Shown piece after piece: positions 34,592 to 44,138 of a DNA stretch of 64,000 bases. The stretch spans positions 20,319 to 84,318 of the forward strand of contig JAPPNE010000058.1 of the NCBI GenBank assembly GCA_028818775.1. The letters run 5' to 3'. Both the position numbers and the translations under genes were made by a program. The first letter of the stretch is position 1. Each line of letters starts with the position of its first letter. The DNA is from Deltaproteobacteria bacterium (GTDB lineage Bacteria; Desulfobacterota; Binatia; UBA9968; JAJDTQ01). A model generated the notes under the pieces. It did no database searches and had not been told where the DNA came from. It worked only from the letters and a program-made list of their open reading frames with translations.

Positions 34592-35411
34592 CCTCGAAAA
34601 GAGGCTGATAGAGATCAAAGACGCGGTGGACGGAATCGCACAACTGCTGGAGCTGAAGGAGAGATCCAAACTCGCGTCGGCTCTGGACTTCCTTTCCACG
34701 GTCATGCAGGGGGGCGGCACAAAGGCACACGACTTGCTCAACTCGGCCTTGACCGTCTTGAATCCGGCCAAAATGAAGTACCGACTTTTACTGCCTGACG
34801 CGCAGGCAGAGACGGCCATGGCGTGCCAGAGGTACTTCGCCTTGACGTCACTGGCGGTCGCAGCGTGCTTCGCGGAACGAGGGATGGTGCTTGAGGCAAA
34901 GCATCAACTGGATAAAGATTTCGCCTTCTGGGCACAGCAGGCTCGACAAATCGCCAGCGATCTCCTGGGCGAGCACCCTGAACGGTTTGTCGCGGGTGAG
35001 TTCGTGTCCGAGGTGTCGCTGCGCGAGGTGGCCACGTGGCTCAACTTTGCCGCCGGCGAGGACAGGAGCGAAGCGGAGCGTATTGACGAGTTGCGGAGCC
35101 GCATCCACTTGTCCACCAATAAGGACGGAAACTTGTTCAGAATCCCCTTGCCCGTCAAAGATGACAAGCCAGCGGTCGCCCAGGCTATCGAGGCCGACAA
35201 AAAAGAGACGATTCCCGCTCTCCGGGAACTCGTGGCCCGGCACGGCGTGCTTCGGGGATATGCGGATCAATACGCGCTGCTCGACGAGAACGGAATGACG
35301 CCATCGGAGTTCCAACGGCGGGTGGACGGACTCGATCAGGACATGTTGGTCGACGGTTACGTGATTCTTGAACCCGCACAAGCGGACCTCGCAACTCGTC
35401 CAACCGGTTAA
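34506..35411 (+). CDS. Uncharacterised protein, C-terminal part of the frameshifted gene
   Basis: A 301-residue frame that begins MATGAMFLSGLNLAVSAAGFAVLYKKL, one probable membrane helix, then a long helical region rich in Lys/Glu (TDLEKRLIEIKDAVDGIAQLLE) and mainly alpha sequence to the end. I do not recognise a family. The ATG at 34506 overlaps the A-run where the upstream frame is broken, so it may be translated alone by reinitiation or may be the rest of a split gene. It lies between the molybdoenzyme operon and a Phd/Doc module, a usual place for accessory genes. Confidence 0.6.
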   Translation: MATGAMFLSGLNLAVSAAGFAVLYKKLTDLEKRLIEIKDAVDGIAQLLELKERSKLASALDFLSTVMQGGGTKAHDLLNSALTVLNPAKMKYRLLLPDAQAETAMACQRYFALTSLAVAACFAERGMVLEAKHQLDKDFAFWAQQARQIASDLLGEHPERFVAGEFVSEVSLREVATWLNFAAGEDRSEAERIDELRSRIHLSTNKDGNLFRIPLPVKDDKPAVAQAIEADKKETIPALRELVARHGVLRGYADQYALLDENGMTPSEFQRRVDGLDQDMLVDGYVILEPAQADLATRPTG

Positions 35412-35522
35412 ACCGTCCGGGCCGTCGGATCGCGGATGGGGGCGCCTCGCCTCGCTGTCAGCGGATACAGGCCGCTCCCAGGAGCGGCAAGCCTCTTCAC
35501 CCCATTTCCATCAAGCGATTTC

Positions 35523-35551
35523 TTGACGCCGCTCCACGATAGCTGCATAAT
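35523..35551 (+). promoter_or_regulatory. Promoter of the Phd/Doc-type module
   Basis: TTGACG (35523-35528), 17-bp spacer and CATAAT (35546-35551), 20 bp before the antitoxin start codon; ggagg follows as its ribosome site. Confidence 0.6.
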
Positions 35552-35571
35552 GGACAGGAATCGGAGGAAAC

Positions 35572-35799
35572 ATGCCCGTACCTCGAGAAAAATTCTCCAG
35601 TCAGGCCTCACCGGAACTGCTGGCAGCCGTGCGCGAGATCGCACGCCAGGATGGCCGTCATTTCCAGGCGGTTCTGGAGGATGCCCTGCGAACGTACGTC
35701 GAGAACCGAGCCCTGGACAAGCCCCGCGCTGCGGTCATGGCCCATTTCCAGGCCAGCATGGAAAGAAACCGTCGCTTGGGCGAGTTGCTGGCCAAATGA
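35572..35799 (+). CDS. Antitoxin of a Doc-type module
   Basis: A 75-residue protein, RHH-like at its N-terminus (KFSSQASPELLAAVREIARQDGRHFQAVLEDALRTYVENR) with a C-terminal helix (AVMAHFQASMERNRRLGELLAK) that would bind the toxin. Its stop overlaps the toxin start (ATGA). A consensus-like promoter and ggagg site precede it. It should hold the Doc toxin inactive and repress the operon. Confidence 0.85.
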   Translation: MPVPREKFSSQASPELLAAVREIARQDGRHFQAVLEDALRTYVENRALDKPRAAVMAHFQASMERNRRLGELLAK

Positions 35800-36185
35800 A
35801 TCATGACTTCCCAACCATCCAGGAAGTCATCGCCATGCACGACGCCCTGATCGGCGAATTCGGCGGGACCATGGGCATCCGTGACGAAGGTGCCTTGGCC
35901 GCCGCGCTCATGCGACCCCAACTTGGGTACTACGACACACTCATCCAGGAAGCGGCGGCGCTCATGGAGAGTCTGGCCAACAATCACGCCTTCGTGGACG
36001 GCAACAAACGGATCGCCTTCTTTGTCACCGACACCTTTCTGCGCATGAACGGCCGGTTCATCGACTGCGAAAACGAGGAAGCACACGCTTTCTTCATGCA
36101 CCTCTTCGAGACCGGCTCGTTCCGGTTCACTGAATTGCACTCCTGGCTCGAGGAGAAGGTCCGCCCCCTCACCCCTCCTCCCTAA
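35796..36185 (+). CDS. Doc (death-on-curing) family toxin
   Basis: A 129-residue Fic-fold toxin. The Doc motif HAFVDGNKR at 64-72 matches HxFx(D/E)GNKR, with Ala in place of the usual Pro. Doc enzymes phosphorylate EF-Tu in the best-known case. It is translationally coupled to the antitoxin. Its last 17 bp overlap the 3' end of the convergent molybdoenzyme gene, so insertion of the module probably set that gene's stop or the two evolved together. Confidence 0.92.
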   Translation: MNHDFPTIQEVIAMHDALIGEFGGTMGIRDEGALAAALMRPQLGYYDTLIQEAAALMESLANNHAFVDGNKRIAFFVTDTFLRMNGRFIDCENEEAHAFFMHLFETGSFRFTELHSWLEEKVRPLTPPP

Positions 36186-38454
36186 GCGCCCGCCACACCC
36201 GTTCCGGCGTCAGCGGAAGGTCGCGGATGCGCACGCCGGTGGCGCGGGCCAGGGCGCTCACCACGGACGGGGCCACGGAGAAGATGCCGCCTTCGCCCAT
36301 GCCGCGGCTGCCGTAGGGGCCGATGCCGTCGCGGTTCTCCACCAGGAGGGTGTGGAACTCGGCGGGCAGGTCCTCGAACTTGGGGACGCGGTAGTCGACC
36401 AGGTTCGGGTTCAGCAACTGGTGGTCGTCGTGGACCATCTGCTCCATGAAGGTGTGGCCGATGCCCATCATCGCCGCCCCCTCCTCCTGCCCGATGCAGT
36501 GCTGCGGGTGGATGGCCTTGCCCACGTCGGCCACGGAGACGTAGCTCACCAGGTTCAGCGCGCCGGTGTCGCGGTCGATGTCCAGCTCGGCGACGCCCAT
36601 GCCCACTTCCCAGAGCACCGGTGTCTGCCACCGGACCATGTTGGGGTCCATGGTGCCGCGCCCTACGATCTCGCCGGCGACGGCGCCAAAACGGCGCTCC
36701 AGGGCATCGGTGAAGGACATGGCCTGCTCGCCCGCCACGAGCTGCCCTTGCGACAAGCTCACCTTGCCGGTGGTGACGCCGAACGCCTTGGCGGCGATGG
36801 CGCGCAACTGCCGCTTGAGGTCCCGAGCCGCGGCCTGGACCGCGCGGCCCATGACCGTGGTGGAACGGCTGGCGCCGGTGGAGTGGTCGTAGGGGGTGAC
36901 CGTCGTGTCCACGGAAACCGCCCGCACCCGGTCGAGCGGCAGCGCCAATTCCTCGGCGACGATCTGGGTGAATGTCGTCCTGACGCCCTGGCCCATCTCC
37001 GTGCTCCCGGCCATCACCGCCACGTAGCCGTCGGGCCCCAGGCGCACCAGCGCCACGGACACCGGCAACACGCCGCCGGCGTTGGTGGAGCCGCAGGCCA
37101 TGCCCAGGGGCGGGCCGCCGGGCTCGCGTCCGCCAGTCTCCGTTCCGCTGCCCGTTCCAGCGCCTTTCACACGCCCCTTCCCGGCGTCATTCCCGCGGCC
37201 GGCGCGACGGTGCCAGCGGGCGCCCGCGACCAGCCGCCGGAGGCTCGAACGAAGGTTCACGTCCACCGGCCGCAGCCTTGGCTGAAGCGTCTCGCCGCGC
37301 TTGAGCAGGTTCCTGTCCCGCAGCTCCACCGGGTCCATGCCCAACTCCGCCGCTATCTCGTCCATCTGCGACTCGCAGGCGAAGATGGTCTGGGGAGCGG
37401 CCACGGAACGGAACGAGCCCGCGGAGCCGGCGTTGGTGTGCACCGAGTAGACGTCGCTTCTGAGATGAGGGATACGGTACGGCCCCAGCACGCGGGTGGC
37501 GGCGAGCTGCGCCACCATGCGCGTGTTCTCCGTGAACGCGCCGGTGTCGAGCCGGATCTCGGCCTGCCGCGCCACCAGCGTGCCGTCGTTCTTCACTCCG
37601 GTCCTGAGTTCCACGACGGCGCCGTGGCGCCGCACCGTCACCATCGCCTCGGGGACGGACAGGCAAAGCCGCACGGGACGGCCCGCCTTGCGCGACAGCA
37701 CTACCACCAGCGGCTCGAACTTGGTGTAGGACTTGCCGCCGAAGCCACCGCCGAGATAGGGCACCCGCAGCCGCACTTGGGAGCGGGTCATGCCGAAGAT
37801 GCGCGCGATGTCCCCCTCCACGAGGAACGGATGCTGCGCCGAGGACCACAGGTCGATGCCGTCGGCGCCGTACCGGGCCACCGCGGCGTGGGGCTCCATG
37901 CTGTAGTGGTAGACCATGGGGAAGGTGTAACGTCCCTCGAAAACGCGGTCCGAGGCGGCGAAGCCCTCCTCCACGTCGCCCTGCTCCACCCGCTCGTGGG
38001 CGCACACGTTGCCGGGCGCGTCGTCGTGGATCAGCGGCGCCCCCGGGGCCAGCGCGGCATCCATGCCCAGAGCCGACGGCAACTCCTCGTAGTCCACGTC
38101 GATGAGCGCCAGCGCCGCCTCCGCGGTGTGCTCGTCCTCCGCCGCTACCGCCGCCACGGGCTCGCCCACGTAGCGCACCTTTTCCAGGGCCACCACCGGG
38201 CGGCCGTTGTAGAAGGGGTCGAGGCCCGCGAGGTCACCCGCGGTCACCACCGCGCGCACGCCGTCCAGGGCCTCCGCCTTGGACGTGTCGACGGCACGGA
38301 CGCGCGCGTGCGGCAACGGGCTTCTCAGGATCCGGCCTTCAAGCATCCCGTGCAGTACGATGTCGCCGGTGTATTTGGCGCGCCCCGTCACCTTGTCAAA
38401 GCCGTCCACCCGCGGGACATCCCGGCCGACGTGCTGGAACCTTGATTGCGGCAT
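36169..38454 (-). CDS. Solitary molybdopterin large subunit, xanthine dehydrogenase family
   Basis: A 761-residue molybdenum hydroxylase subunit. Family blocks are VPYLGGGFGGKSYTKFEPL (about 232-249) and, near the end, GSRGMGEGGIFSVAPS with the catalytic Glu. No FAD or 2Fe-2S gene adjoins it, unlike 31923-34235, so it must use partners elsewhere or be an orphan. Residues about 415-447 are a low-complexity Arg/Gly/Thr stretch not seen in the other copy. A ggaggag site precedes the ATG. It is divergent from the RND operon. Confidence 0.92.
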   Translation of the reverse strand: MPQSRFQHVGRDVPRVDGFDKVTGRAKYTGDIVLHGMLEGRILRSPLPHARVRAVDTSKAEALDGVRAVVTAGDLAGLDPFYNGRPVVALEKVRYVGEPVAAVAAEDEHTAEAALALIDVDYEELPSALGMDAALAPGAPLIHDDAPGNVCAHERVEQGDVEEGFAASDRVFEGRYTFPMVYHYSMEPHAAVARYGADGIDLWSSAQHPFLVEGDIARIFGMTRSQVRLRVPYLGGGFGGKSYTKFEPLVVVLSRKAGRPVRLCLSVPEAMVTVRRHGAVVELRTGVKNDGTLVARQAEIRLDTGAFTENTRMVAQLAATRVLGPYRIPHLRSDVYSVHTNAGSAGSFRSVAAPQTIFACESQMDEIAAELGMDPVELRDRNLLKRGETLQPRLRPVDVNLRSSLRRLVAGARWHRRAGRGNDAGKGRVKGAGTGSGTETGGREPGGPPLGMACGSTNAGGVLPVSVALVRLGPDGYVAVMAGSTEMGQGVRTTFTQIVAEELALPLDRVRAVSVDTTVTPYDHSTGASRSTTVMGRAVQAAARDLKRQLRAIAAKAFGVTTGKVSLSQGQLVAGEQAMSFTDALERRFGAVAGEIVGRGTMDPNMVRWQTPVLWEVGMGVAELDIDRDTGALNLVSYVSVADVGKAIHPQHCIGQEEGAAMMGIGHTFMEQMVHDDHQLLNPNLVDYRVPKFEDLPAEFHTLLVENRDGIGPYGSRGMGEGGIFSVAPSVVSALARATGVRIRDLPLTPERVWRALREEG

Positions 38455-38757
38455 GCTGCTCGTTTCTCCTCCGCTCCTTACAACACACTAACACCGCCGG
38501 CCGGACCGTCGCCACTTCTCCGTGGATCGCCCGACTTGTTCGTGGCGTACCGGGCGTTTTCCCATTCGAAGGACCATCGCCCTCCGCGAAATAGTGGCTT
38601 CAAATCACAAGGTGTGATATTGCGAATTTACGATCCCATTCCGAGAATCGAGCGGAGTGCCAGGAAGCGGATACGCTGCCGGCGGTTGCGTTTCCCGCGA
38701 CTCCGACACAGGTACGAACCACCAACGCACGCTTTTCATAGCTGGCGAGGATGAGAG
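38455..38757. other. Divergent intergenic region before the RND operon
   Basis: About 300 bp between two divergent genes. It contains an AT-richer patch (about 38598-38640, with gtgtgatattgcgaattta) that may hold promoters. The reading frame on the plus strand here does not look like a protein and I see no repeat, RNA gene or regulator gene. Confidence 0.4.
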
Positions 38758-39915
38758 ATGGCACAATCAAGTGAATCCGGCCGGCCTCAATGGCTCGGTA
38801 TCGTTCAACTGGCCGCGATACTCCTCATAGTCGTGATCGCTCTCTACTTCGCGCGCGCACCTGGTCGCGTGGCCCTCGACGCCACGCCGGACCTGAACGC
38901 GGAGGAGGGCAAGCCCACCGTCAGCGTGATCCAGCCCAAGCCGACCAAGCAAGCGCTGACCGTCCAGTTGACGGGTTCCGTCCGGGTCGAACAGCAGGCG
39001 CGGCTGATGTCCGAGGTAACGGGTCGCGTGGTATGGATTTCACCGAAGTTCAGCAACGGGGGATCGATACCGGCCAACGAGACGTTCATCAAGATCGATA
39101 CCGCCGAACACGAGATCCGGGTGGAAAGGGCGGAGATGGCGGTGAAGGCAGCGGAAGCCCGGGTGTGGGTCGAGAAGGCCGGCGGCGAAGAGGACGCGAG
39201 GGAATTCTTGCGCGCGAACCCGGGCGCCGAGGTTTCCGACTCGGTGCGCCGCTTGCCGTCGATAGCGGAAATGGAAGCCGAGCTGGCGCAGGCGCGGGCG
39301 GTGCTGAAGCTCGCGAAGCTGCGGCTGGAACAGACGAACATCTCCCTGCCGTACGACAGCCGCGTGCTGGCCACCGAGCTGGAGGTGGGCGAGTTCGTAG
39401 GGCCCGCCAGATCGGTGTCTGGCCGCGCGGGGAGGCTGGGCACCGTGTACCGGACCGATGCGATCAGGGTGAGAGTGCCGGTGGACCCCAAGGACCTGGC
39501 GTACCTCTTCCCTGTGATCGGCCGCTCCGCCCGCGTTCGGACCCAGTTGGGAGCGTACGACGCAACGGTGGAGCGCGTGTCATCGGCGGTGGCCCCGGGC
39601 ACGCGCCTCGCCGGGATGTTCCTCAAGTTCTCGGATGACATCCCCAAGGAAAGGTTACCCCTGCCGGGCATGTTCGCGCACGTCCGGATCGAGGGCCCCT
39701 CGTACGACAATGTCTACGTGCTGCCGGAATCCGTTCTGCAGGAAGGCAGCAGCGTCTGGGTGGTCGACAAGGGCGCGCTGAAGTCGGTCGCACCCAAGAC
39801 CCTCGGACGCACGGACGCAGGCTGGATCGTGGAGGCGTTCGACGCGGGCGAGGGCGTGGTCGTGGGCGCGCCGCCGGGAGCCAGGAAAGGCTTGGCGGTG
39901 GCGGTGGCGGAATAA
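38758..39915 (+). CDS. RND efflux periplasmic adaptor (membrane fusion protein)
   Basis: A 385-residue adaptor. One N-terminal membrane helix (about 12-31, LGIVQLAAILLIVVIALYF) anchors it; then lipoyl/barrel sequence (VQLTGSVRVEQQARLMSEVTG), a coiled-coil hairpin at about 115-200 and beta-barrel domains. The second half ends with QEGSSVWVVDKGALKSV. It links the pump encoded 12 bp downstream to an outer-membrane channel, whose gene is not here. Confidence 0.93.
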   Translation: MAQSSESGRPQWLGIVQLAAILLIVVIALYFARAPGRVALDATPDLNAEEGKPTVSVIQPKPTKQALTVQLTGSVRVEQQARLMSEVTGRVVWISPKFSNGGSIPANETFIKIDTAEHEIRVERAEMAVKAAEARVWVEKAGGEEDAREFLRANPGAEVSDSVRRLPSIAEMEAELAQARAVLKLAKLRLEQTNISLPYDSRVLATELEVGEFVGPARSVSGRAGRLGTVYRTDAIRVRVPVDPKDLAYLFPVIGRSARVRTQLGAYDATVERVSSAVAPGTRLAGMFLKFSDDIPKERLPLPGMFAHVRIEGPSYDNVYVLPESVLQEGSSVWVVDKGALKSVAPKTLGRTDAGWIVEAFDAGEGVVVGAPPGARKGLAVAVAE

Positions 39916-39927
39916 AGGAGTCCGGAC

Positions 39928-42900
39928 GTGAGCACCACCGACGCTGGAGCCGCCACCAACAAGGGACCGATCGCCTGGTTCGCCCGCAATCCGGTCGCCG
40001 CCAACCTGCTGCTGTTGTTCCTGATCATCGGCGGCGTGGTCGCCGGACGGCACCTCGCGGTTCAACTCTACCCCTACTTCGATCTTCGGACGATTACCGT
40101 GACGGTGCCGGCGCCCGGTTCGTCGCCCAAGGAGGTGGAAGAAGACATCAACCGCCGCATCGAGGAAGCCATCGTCGGGCTCAGAGGGGTGGAAAGGGTC
40201 GTGGGGACGGCCACCCAGGGGCTCGGCCGGCTCAGGGTCGAACTGGAAACCTTCGCCGATCCCGACACCGTCCTGAACGATGTCCAGAACGCCGTGGACG
40301 GCATCGAGAACTTCCCGCCACTGAACGCGGAAAGACCGGACGTCACGCTCCACCGCATCGCCATCGAGGTCTTGACGCTGGCAGTGTCGTCTTCCCACGC
40401 CTCCGAGAACGAGCTGCGTCTCGCCGCCGAGAACGTGCGCGACGAGCTGCTGGCCTTGCCGTCGGTTTCACAGGTGACGCTGCACGGCACCCGCGACCGC
40501 GAGATCACCATCGAGTTGAGCGAGGAAGAGCTGCGGCGGCACAATCTCTCCATCGCCCAGATCTCCCGTCTCGTGAGACGCGCTTCCCTCAATCTCACTT
40601 TCGGCGAACTGCGAACCGAGGCCGGCGGCGTGGTCTTGCAGACCATCACCAAGCGCCGCACCGGCGACGAGTTCAAGGACATCCCTCTGATCACGCGGCT
40701 CGGCGGCGCCATCGTCACCCTTGGCGACGTCGCGACCATCCGCGACGGGTTCGTGGACGAGGACATCGTCTCCGAGGTCAACGGCCAAGCCACCGTGTTC
40801 GTCCGAATCAATGCCGTCGAGCAGGAGTCGGTGGTCGAGATCGGCGACGAAGTCAAGACGTGGCTCGCCGGCCGCAAGGCTCCCGGGAACGTCACGGTCG
40901 GCATCTGGAACGACCGGGCGACCCCCGCCCTGGACAGGCTGCAGGAGATCATCCGCAACGGCATCCTCGGTGCATTGCTGGTTTTCCTGACCCTGGTCCT
41001 GGTGTTCGACCTGCGCGTCGCCACCTGGATCACCATAGGGATTCCACTGTCCTTCATCGGCTCGCTGATCTTCTTCGGCGCCGCCGACCTGACCCTCAAC
41101 ATCGGCACCATCTTCGCCTTCTTCCTCCTCATCGGCATCGTCGTGGACGACTCCGTGGTGGTGGGCGAGAGCATCGCGGCGGAACGCGCGAACGGGAAGA
41201 GCGCGGCGGACGCGGCCATCTCCGGCGCCAGGGCGATGGTCGGTCCGATCACCGTGGGGGCGGCCACCACCTTGCTCGCCTTCGCGCCGCTTCTCTTCGT
41301 CACCTCGGGCGGCTACCAGCTCACCACCGTCTTTCCCTACGTGGCGGTCTTCGTCCTCCTGGTCTCGCTGGTGGAGTCCTTCTTCGTCCTGCCCGCGCAC
41401 CTGTCACACGAGCGCCCGTGGAGCGCGCCGCCGTTGAGCGACATCCAACGCCGGATGGACGACGTGATCGACCGGGCGCGGGACTCCATCGTGGCGCCGT
41501 CGGTGGCGCGCGCCGTACAACATCCCTGGCTCACCCTGGCGATCGGGGCGGTGGTGGTGCTCATCGGGGCACTGCTCCTGCGATCCGGCAACGTCCGGGT
41601 CGTCATCATCGACCAGGATGCGCTCGCCTCCGACAGCATTCAGGCGGACCTGCATCTGCCGCCGGGGACGCCGTTCGAACAGACTCTCGCCGCGGCCGAG
41701 CGTTTCGCGAACGCCGCCCGCTCCATCAACGATCAACTCGACGGCACCTCGATCAAGTCCGTGGCCATAACCGCCGGCAATCTCATGCAGATCCGGACAT
41801 CGGACATCGGCACCAACCGCAGCAACGTGGGTTCGGTGCGGATACATCTCAACCCGCGTCCGGTGCGCACCGCCTCGTCCAGGGATATCGAGCGGGTCTG
41901 GCGCCGGAACGTCGGCGACACGTCGGAACTGGAGAGCGTTGCTTTCCAGAGCGCACGCGTGCAGGCCAAGCCGCCGGTCTCTTATGCGCTGGTGCACCCT
42001 GACACGGACGTGCTGAAAAACGCCGCCGCGGAGTTGAAAGCCTCCCTGGCCACCGTGCCGGGGGTCTTCGGCATCTCCGACAGCCTGTCCGCCGGCAAGC
42101 GGCACTTCGAGATCCAGCTCACGCGGGCCGGGAAGGCGGCGGGATTGACGCCGGCGGGCATCGGCGCCCAGTTGCGCGCCAGCTTCCACGGGGTGGAAGT
42201 CCAGCGCATCCAGCGCGGCCGGGAGGAAGTCAGGGTCGTGGTGCGGTATCCGGCCGAGCGGCGGCAAAGCCTGGGAGACCTGGCCAACGAGCGGATCCGC
42301 CGGCCCGGGGGCGGAAATGGGGGACGAGGACGGGACCGCGGCGCGCCCGGCGGCGGCGAGGTGCCGCTGTCCACGGTGGCCACGCTCACCGAGAACCGCG
42401 AATTGACCACGCTGACGCGTATCGACGGCAAGCAGGCCGCGTTCGTGGACGCGCGTATCGAAGCCGTCGTGACCACCCCCCGCCAGGCCAGGCGGGAGGT
42501 CGGGGAAAGGATCATCCCCGATCTGCTCGCCAAGTACCCCGGCCTCAAGGTTGAACCCGACGGGGCGGCCCGAGACGAGAAGGATTTGTTGGGCACGCTC
42601 GGGCTGTTGGTTCCCCTCGTGCTGCTGGCCATGTACGCGCTGATGGCCGCGTTCCTGCGCAGCTACTGGAAACCTTTGGTGGCCGTGGTGGGCATTCCGA
42701 TTTCGTTCGCCGGAGCGGTGCTGACCCACTGGATCCTCGGGTGGGACTTCGCCGCCATGTCGCTGTTCGGAATCGTCGCGGTGGGCGGGATCATCGTGAA
42801 CGACGCCCTGGTGCTGCTGGACCGCTACAACCTTCTCCGCAGGGAAAACGACATGATGCCGGCCATCGCGGCGGCGTCCGCGGCGACCCGCCATCGCTTC

Positions 42901-43089
42901 CGCGCGGTGATGCTGACCAGCCTCACGACCGTGGTGGGACTGTCGCCATTGCTCTACGAACGCAGCGACGAGCTGATCTTCCTGGTGCCGTTCGTGGTCA
43001 GCATGCTGGGCGGGCTCATCCTGTCGACGATCTTCATCCTGTTCCTCCTGCCGGCCTTGGTGATGATCGTCGACGGCCGCTACGATTAG
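39928..43089 (+). CDS. RND-family efflux pump (HAE1/AcrB type)
   Basis: A 1053-residue inner-membrane proton-driven exporter. The twelve-helix plan with two large periplasmic loops is evident. The proton-relay Asp pair is in helix 4 (GIVVDDSVVVGESI), and the matching region of the second half is VGGIIVNDALVLLDRYN. The start is GTG with aaaggag 7-13 bases upstream. Residues about 800-815 form a Gly/Arg-rich loop (RRPGGGNGGRGRDRGAPGGGE). The TAG stop is also the first three bases of a short repeat (43087-43139). Substrate unknown. Confidence 0.95.
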   Translation: MSTTDAGAATNKGPIAWFARNPVAANLLLLFLIIGGVVAGRHLAVQLYPYFDLRTITVTVPAPGSSPKEVEEDINRRIEEAIVGLRGVERVVGTATQGLGRLRVELETFADPDTVLNDVQNAVDGIENFPPLNAERPDVTLHRIAIEVLTLAVSSSHASENELRLAAENVRDELLALPSVSQVTLHGTRDREITIELSEEELRRHNLSIAQISRLVRRASLNLTFGELRTEAGGVVLQTITKRRTGDEFKDIPLITRLGGAIVTLGDVATIRDGFVDEDIVSEVNGQATVFVRINAVEQESVVEIGDEVKTWLAGRKAPGNVTVGIWNDRATPALDRLQEIIRNGILGALLVFLTLVLVFDLRVATWITIGIPLSFIGSLIFFGAADLTLNIGTIFAFFLLIGIVVDDSVVVGESIAAERANGKSAADAAISGARAMVGPITVGAATTLLAFAPLLFVTSGGYQLTTVFPYVAVFVLLVSLVESFFVLPAHLSHERPWSAPPLSDIQRRMDDVIDRARDSIVAPSVARAVQHPWLTLAIGAVVVLIGALLLRSGNVRVVIIDQDALASDSIQADLHLPPGTPFEQTLAAAERFANAARSINDQLDGTSIKSVAITAGNLMQIRTSDIGTNRSNVGSVRIHLNPRPVRTASSRDIERVWRRNVGDTSELESVAFQSARVQAKPPVSYALVHPDTDVLKNAAAELKASLATVPGVFGISDSLSAGKRHFEIQLTRAGKAAGLTPAGIGAQLRASFHGVEVQRIQRGREEVRVVVRYPAERRQSLGDLANERIRRPGGGNGGRGRDRGAPGGGEVPLSTVATLTENRELTTLTRIDGKQAAFVDARIEAVVTTPRQARREVGERIIPDLLAKYPGLKVEPDGAARDEKDLLGTLGLLVPLVLLAMYALMAAFLRSYWKPLVAVVGIPISFAGAVLTHWILGWDFAAMSLFGIVAVGGIIVNDALVLLDRYNLLRRENDMMPAIAAASAATRHRFRAVMLTSLTTVVGLSPLLYERSDELIFLVPFVVSMLGGLILSTIFILFLLPALVMIVDGRYD

Positions 43090-43139
43090 TGTCCTGTTCG
43101 GTTGATTCGCACGATTACGTGCGGATGATTTTCGTCGTC
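43087..43139 (+). repeat. TAGTGTC-type short repeat, copy 1
   Basis: About 53 bp starting TAGTGTCCTG and ending ATGATTTTCGTCGTC. The copy at 63947 starts TAGTGTC and ends GGATTTTTTGTCGTC at almost the same distance. The first bases are the stop codon of the RND gene. A shorter copy starts at the glutamate dehydrogenase stop (62756). Confidence 0.5.
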
Positions 43140-43194
43140 GGGATCGGGCCAGGCCAGGTCCCGACGATACGGGTTTGACCCTCCGGTCGCGATC

Positions 43195-44103
43195 ATGACC
43201 TCGTTGACCCCCATCCGACTCATCCAGTTCCGAGCCGCCTACAACCTGCCTGTGCACGCGGCCATGGAGAACGGCATCTTCGCCGGCGCGGGGCTCGCCG
43301 TGGAGATCGAGTACACACCGGGCTCCGCGTATCTCGTCGAAGCCGTGCGCACGGGCCGCTCCACCATCGGCCACGCGGCCGCGGATGACGTGGTTTGCGA
43401 CGTGGAGAACCAGCCCGGCTCGGACCTGTTCGCGTTCATGGGGCTCCACAGCGGCCTGCTGAGCCTCGTGGGCGCGCCCGGGTGTCCCGACATGGAGTCC
43501 CTGCGCGGCAAACCCCTGGCGGTGGACGCGCGCGACAGCGGCTTCGTCTTCATCCTGGAGAAGGCGCTGCGCGACCACGGTTTCGGCGCGCACGAATACG
43601 AGCTTGTGGAGGTGGGCGGCTGGGAGAGCCGCTACCAGACGCTCATCGAGGGCAGGCTCTTCGCCACGCTGCTCACCCCGCCCTTCGTCGGAGCCGCCCT
43701 GGAACGGGGCTGCCACGTGATCGCCCGTGGCGAGGAGATGGCGCCCGTGTACCAGGCGACGGTGGGCCTGGCCAAGCGCTCCTGGGCGGAAGAGAACCGG
43801 GAGCACTTGGTCCACTACATCCGCTGCTATGTGGCCGCCACCCAATGGTGCTTCGCGCCCGAGAACCGGCCCCGCTGCCTCGACATCCTGGCGCGGTACA
43901 ACGGCCTCACCGGCGGTGCCGCCGAAGAGACCCTGGACGCCCTGCTGGACCCTGCCCACGGCCTCTACCCCAAGGCCGCGCTCAACGTCCCCGGAATTGC
44001 CGCCGCCCTCGATCTCCGCGCCGGCATGGGCTACATCGCCTCTCCGCCACCTTCGCCGGACAAGTACATCGACGTTTCCTACTACGAAGCGGCCGTGAGG
44101 TGA
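43195..44103 (+). CDS. NMT1/SsuA-like substrate-binding protein
   Basis: A 302-residue protein with the NMT1/THI5 fold: IRLIQFRAAYNLPVHAAMENGIFAGAGLAVEIEYTPGS, then TIGHAAADDVVCDVE. Normally such proteins bind aliphatic sulfonates, nitrate or pyrimidine-like ligands for ABC import. No signal peptide is seen and no ABC permease or ATPase gene is next to it, so it may be cytoplasmic or an orphan receptor. The start codon has no clear ribosome site. Confidence 0.82.
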   Translation: MTSLTPIRLIQFRAAYNLPVHAAMENGIFAGAGLAVEIEYTPGSAYLVEAVRTGRSTIGHAAADDVVCDVENQPGSDLFAFMGLHSGLLSLVGAPGCPDMESLRGKPLAVDARDSGFVFILEKALRDHGFGAHEYELVEVGGWESRYQTLIEGRLFATLLTPPFVGAALERGCHVIARGEEMAPVYQATVGLAKRSWAEENREHLVHYIRCYVAATQWCFAPENRPRCLDILARYNGLTGGAAEETLDALLDPAHGLYPKAALNVPGIAAALDLRAGMGYIASPPPSPDKYIDVSYYEAAVR

Positions 44104-44138
44104 TTCATGAAGGGCGCGCGGCAATGACGGGTTTGCTT

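Noticed and set aside
38446..38754. A 102-codon plus-strand frame in the region before the RND operon
   Set aside because: Arg/Pro-rich translation without family features, overlaps the start of the divergent molybdenum subunit gene, no ribosome site.
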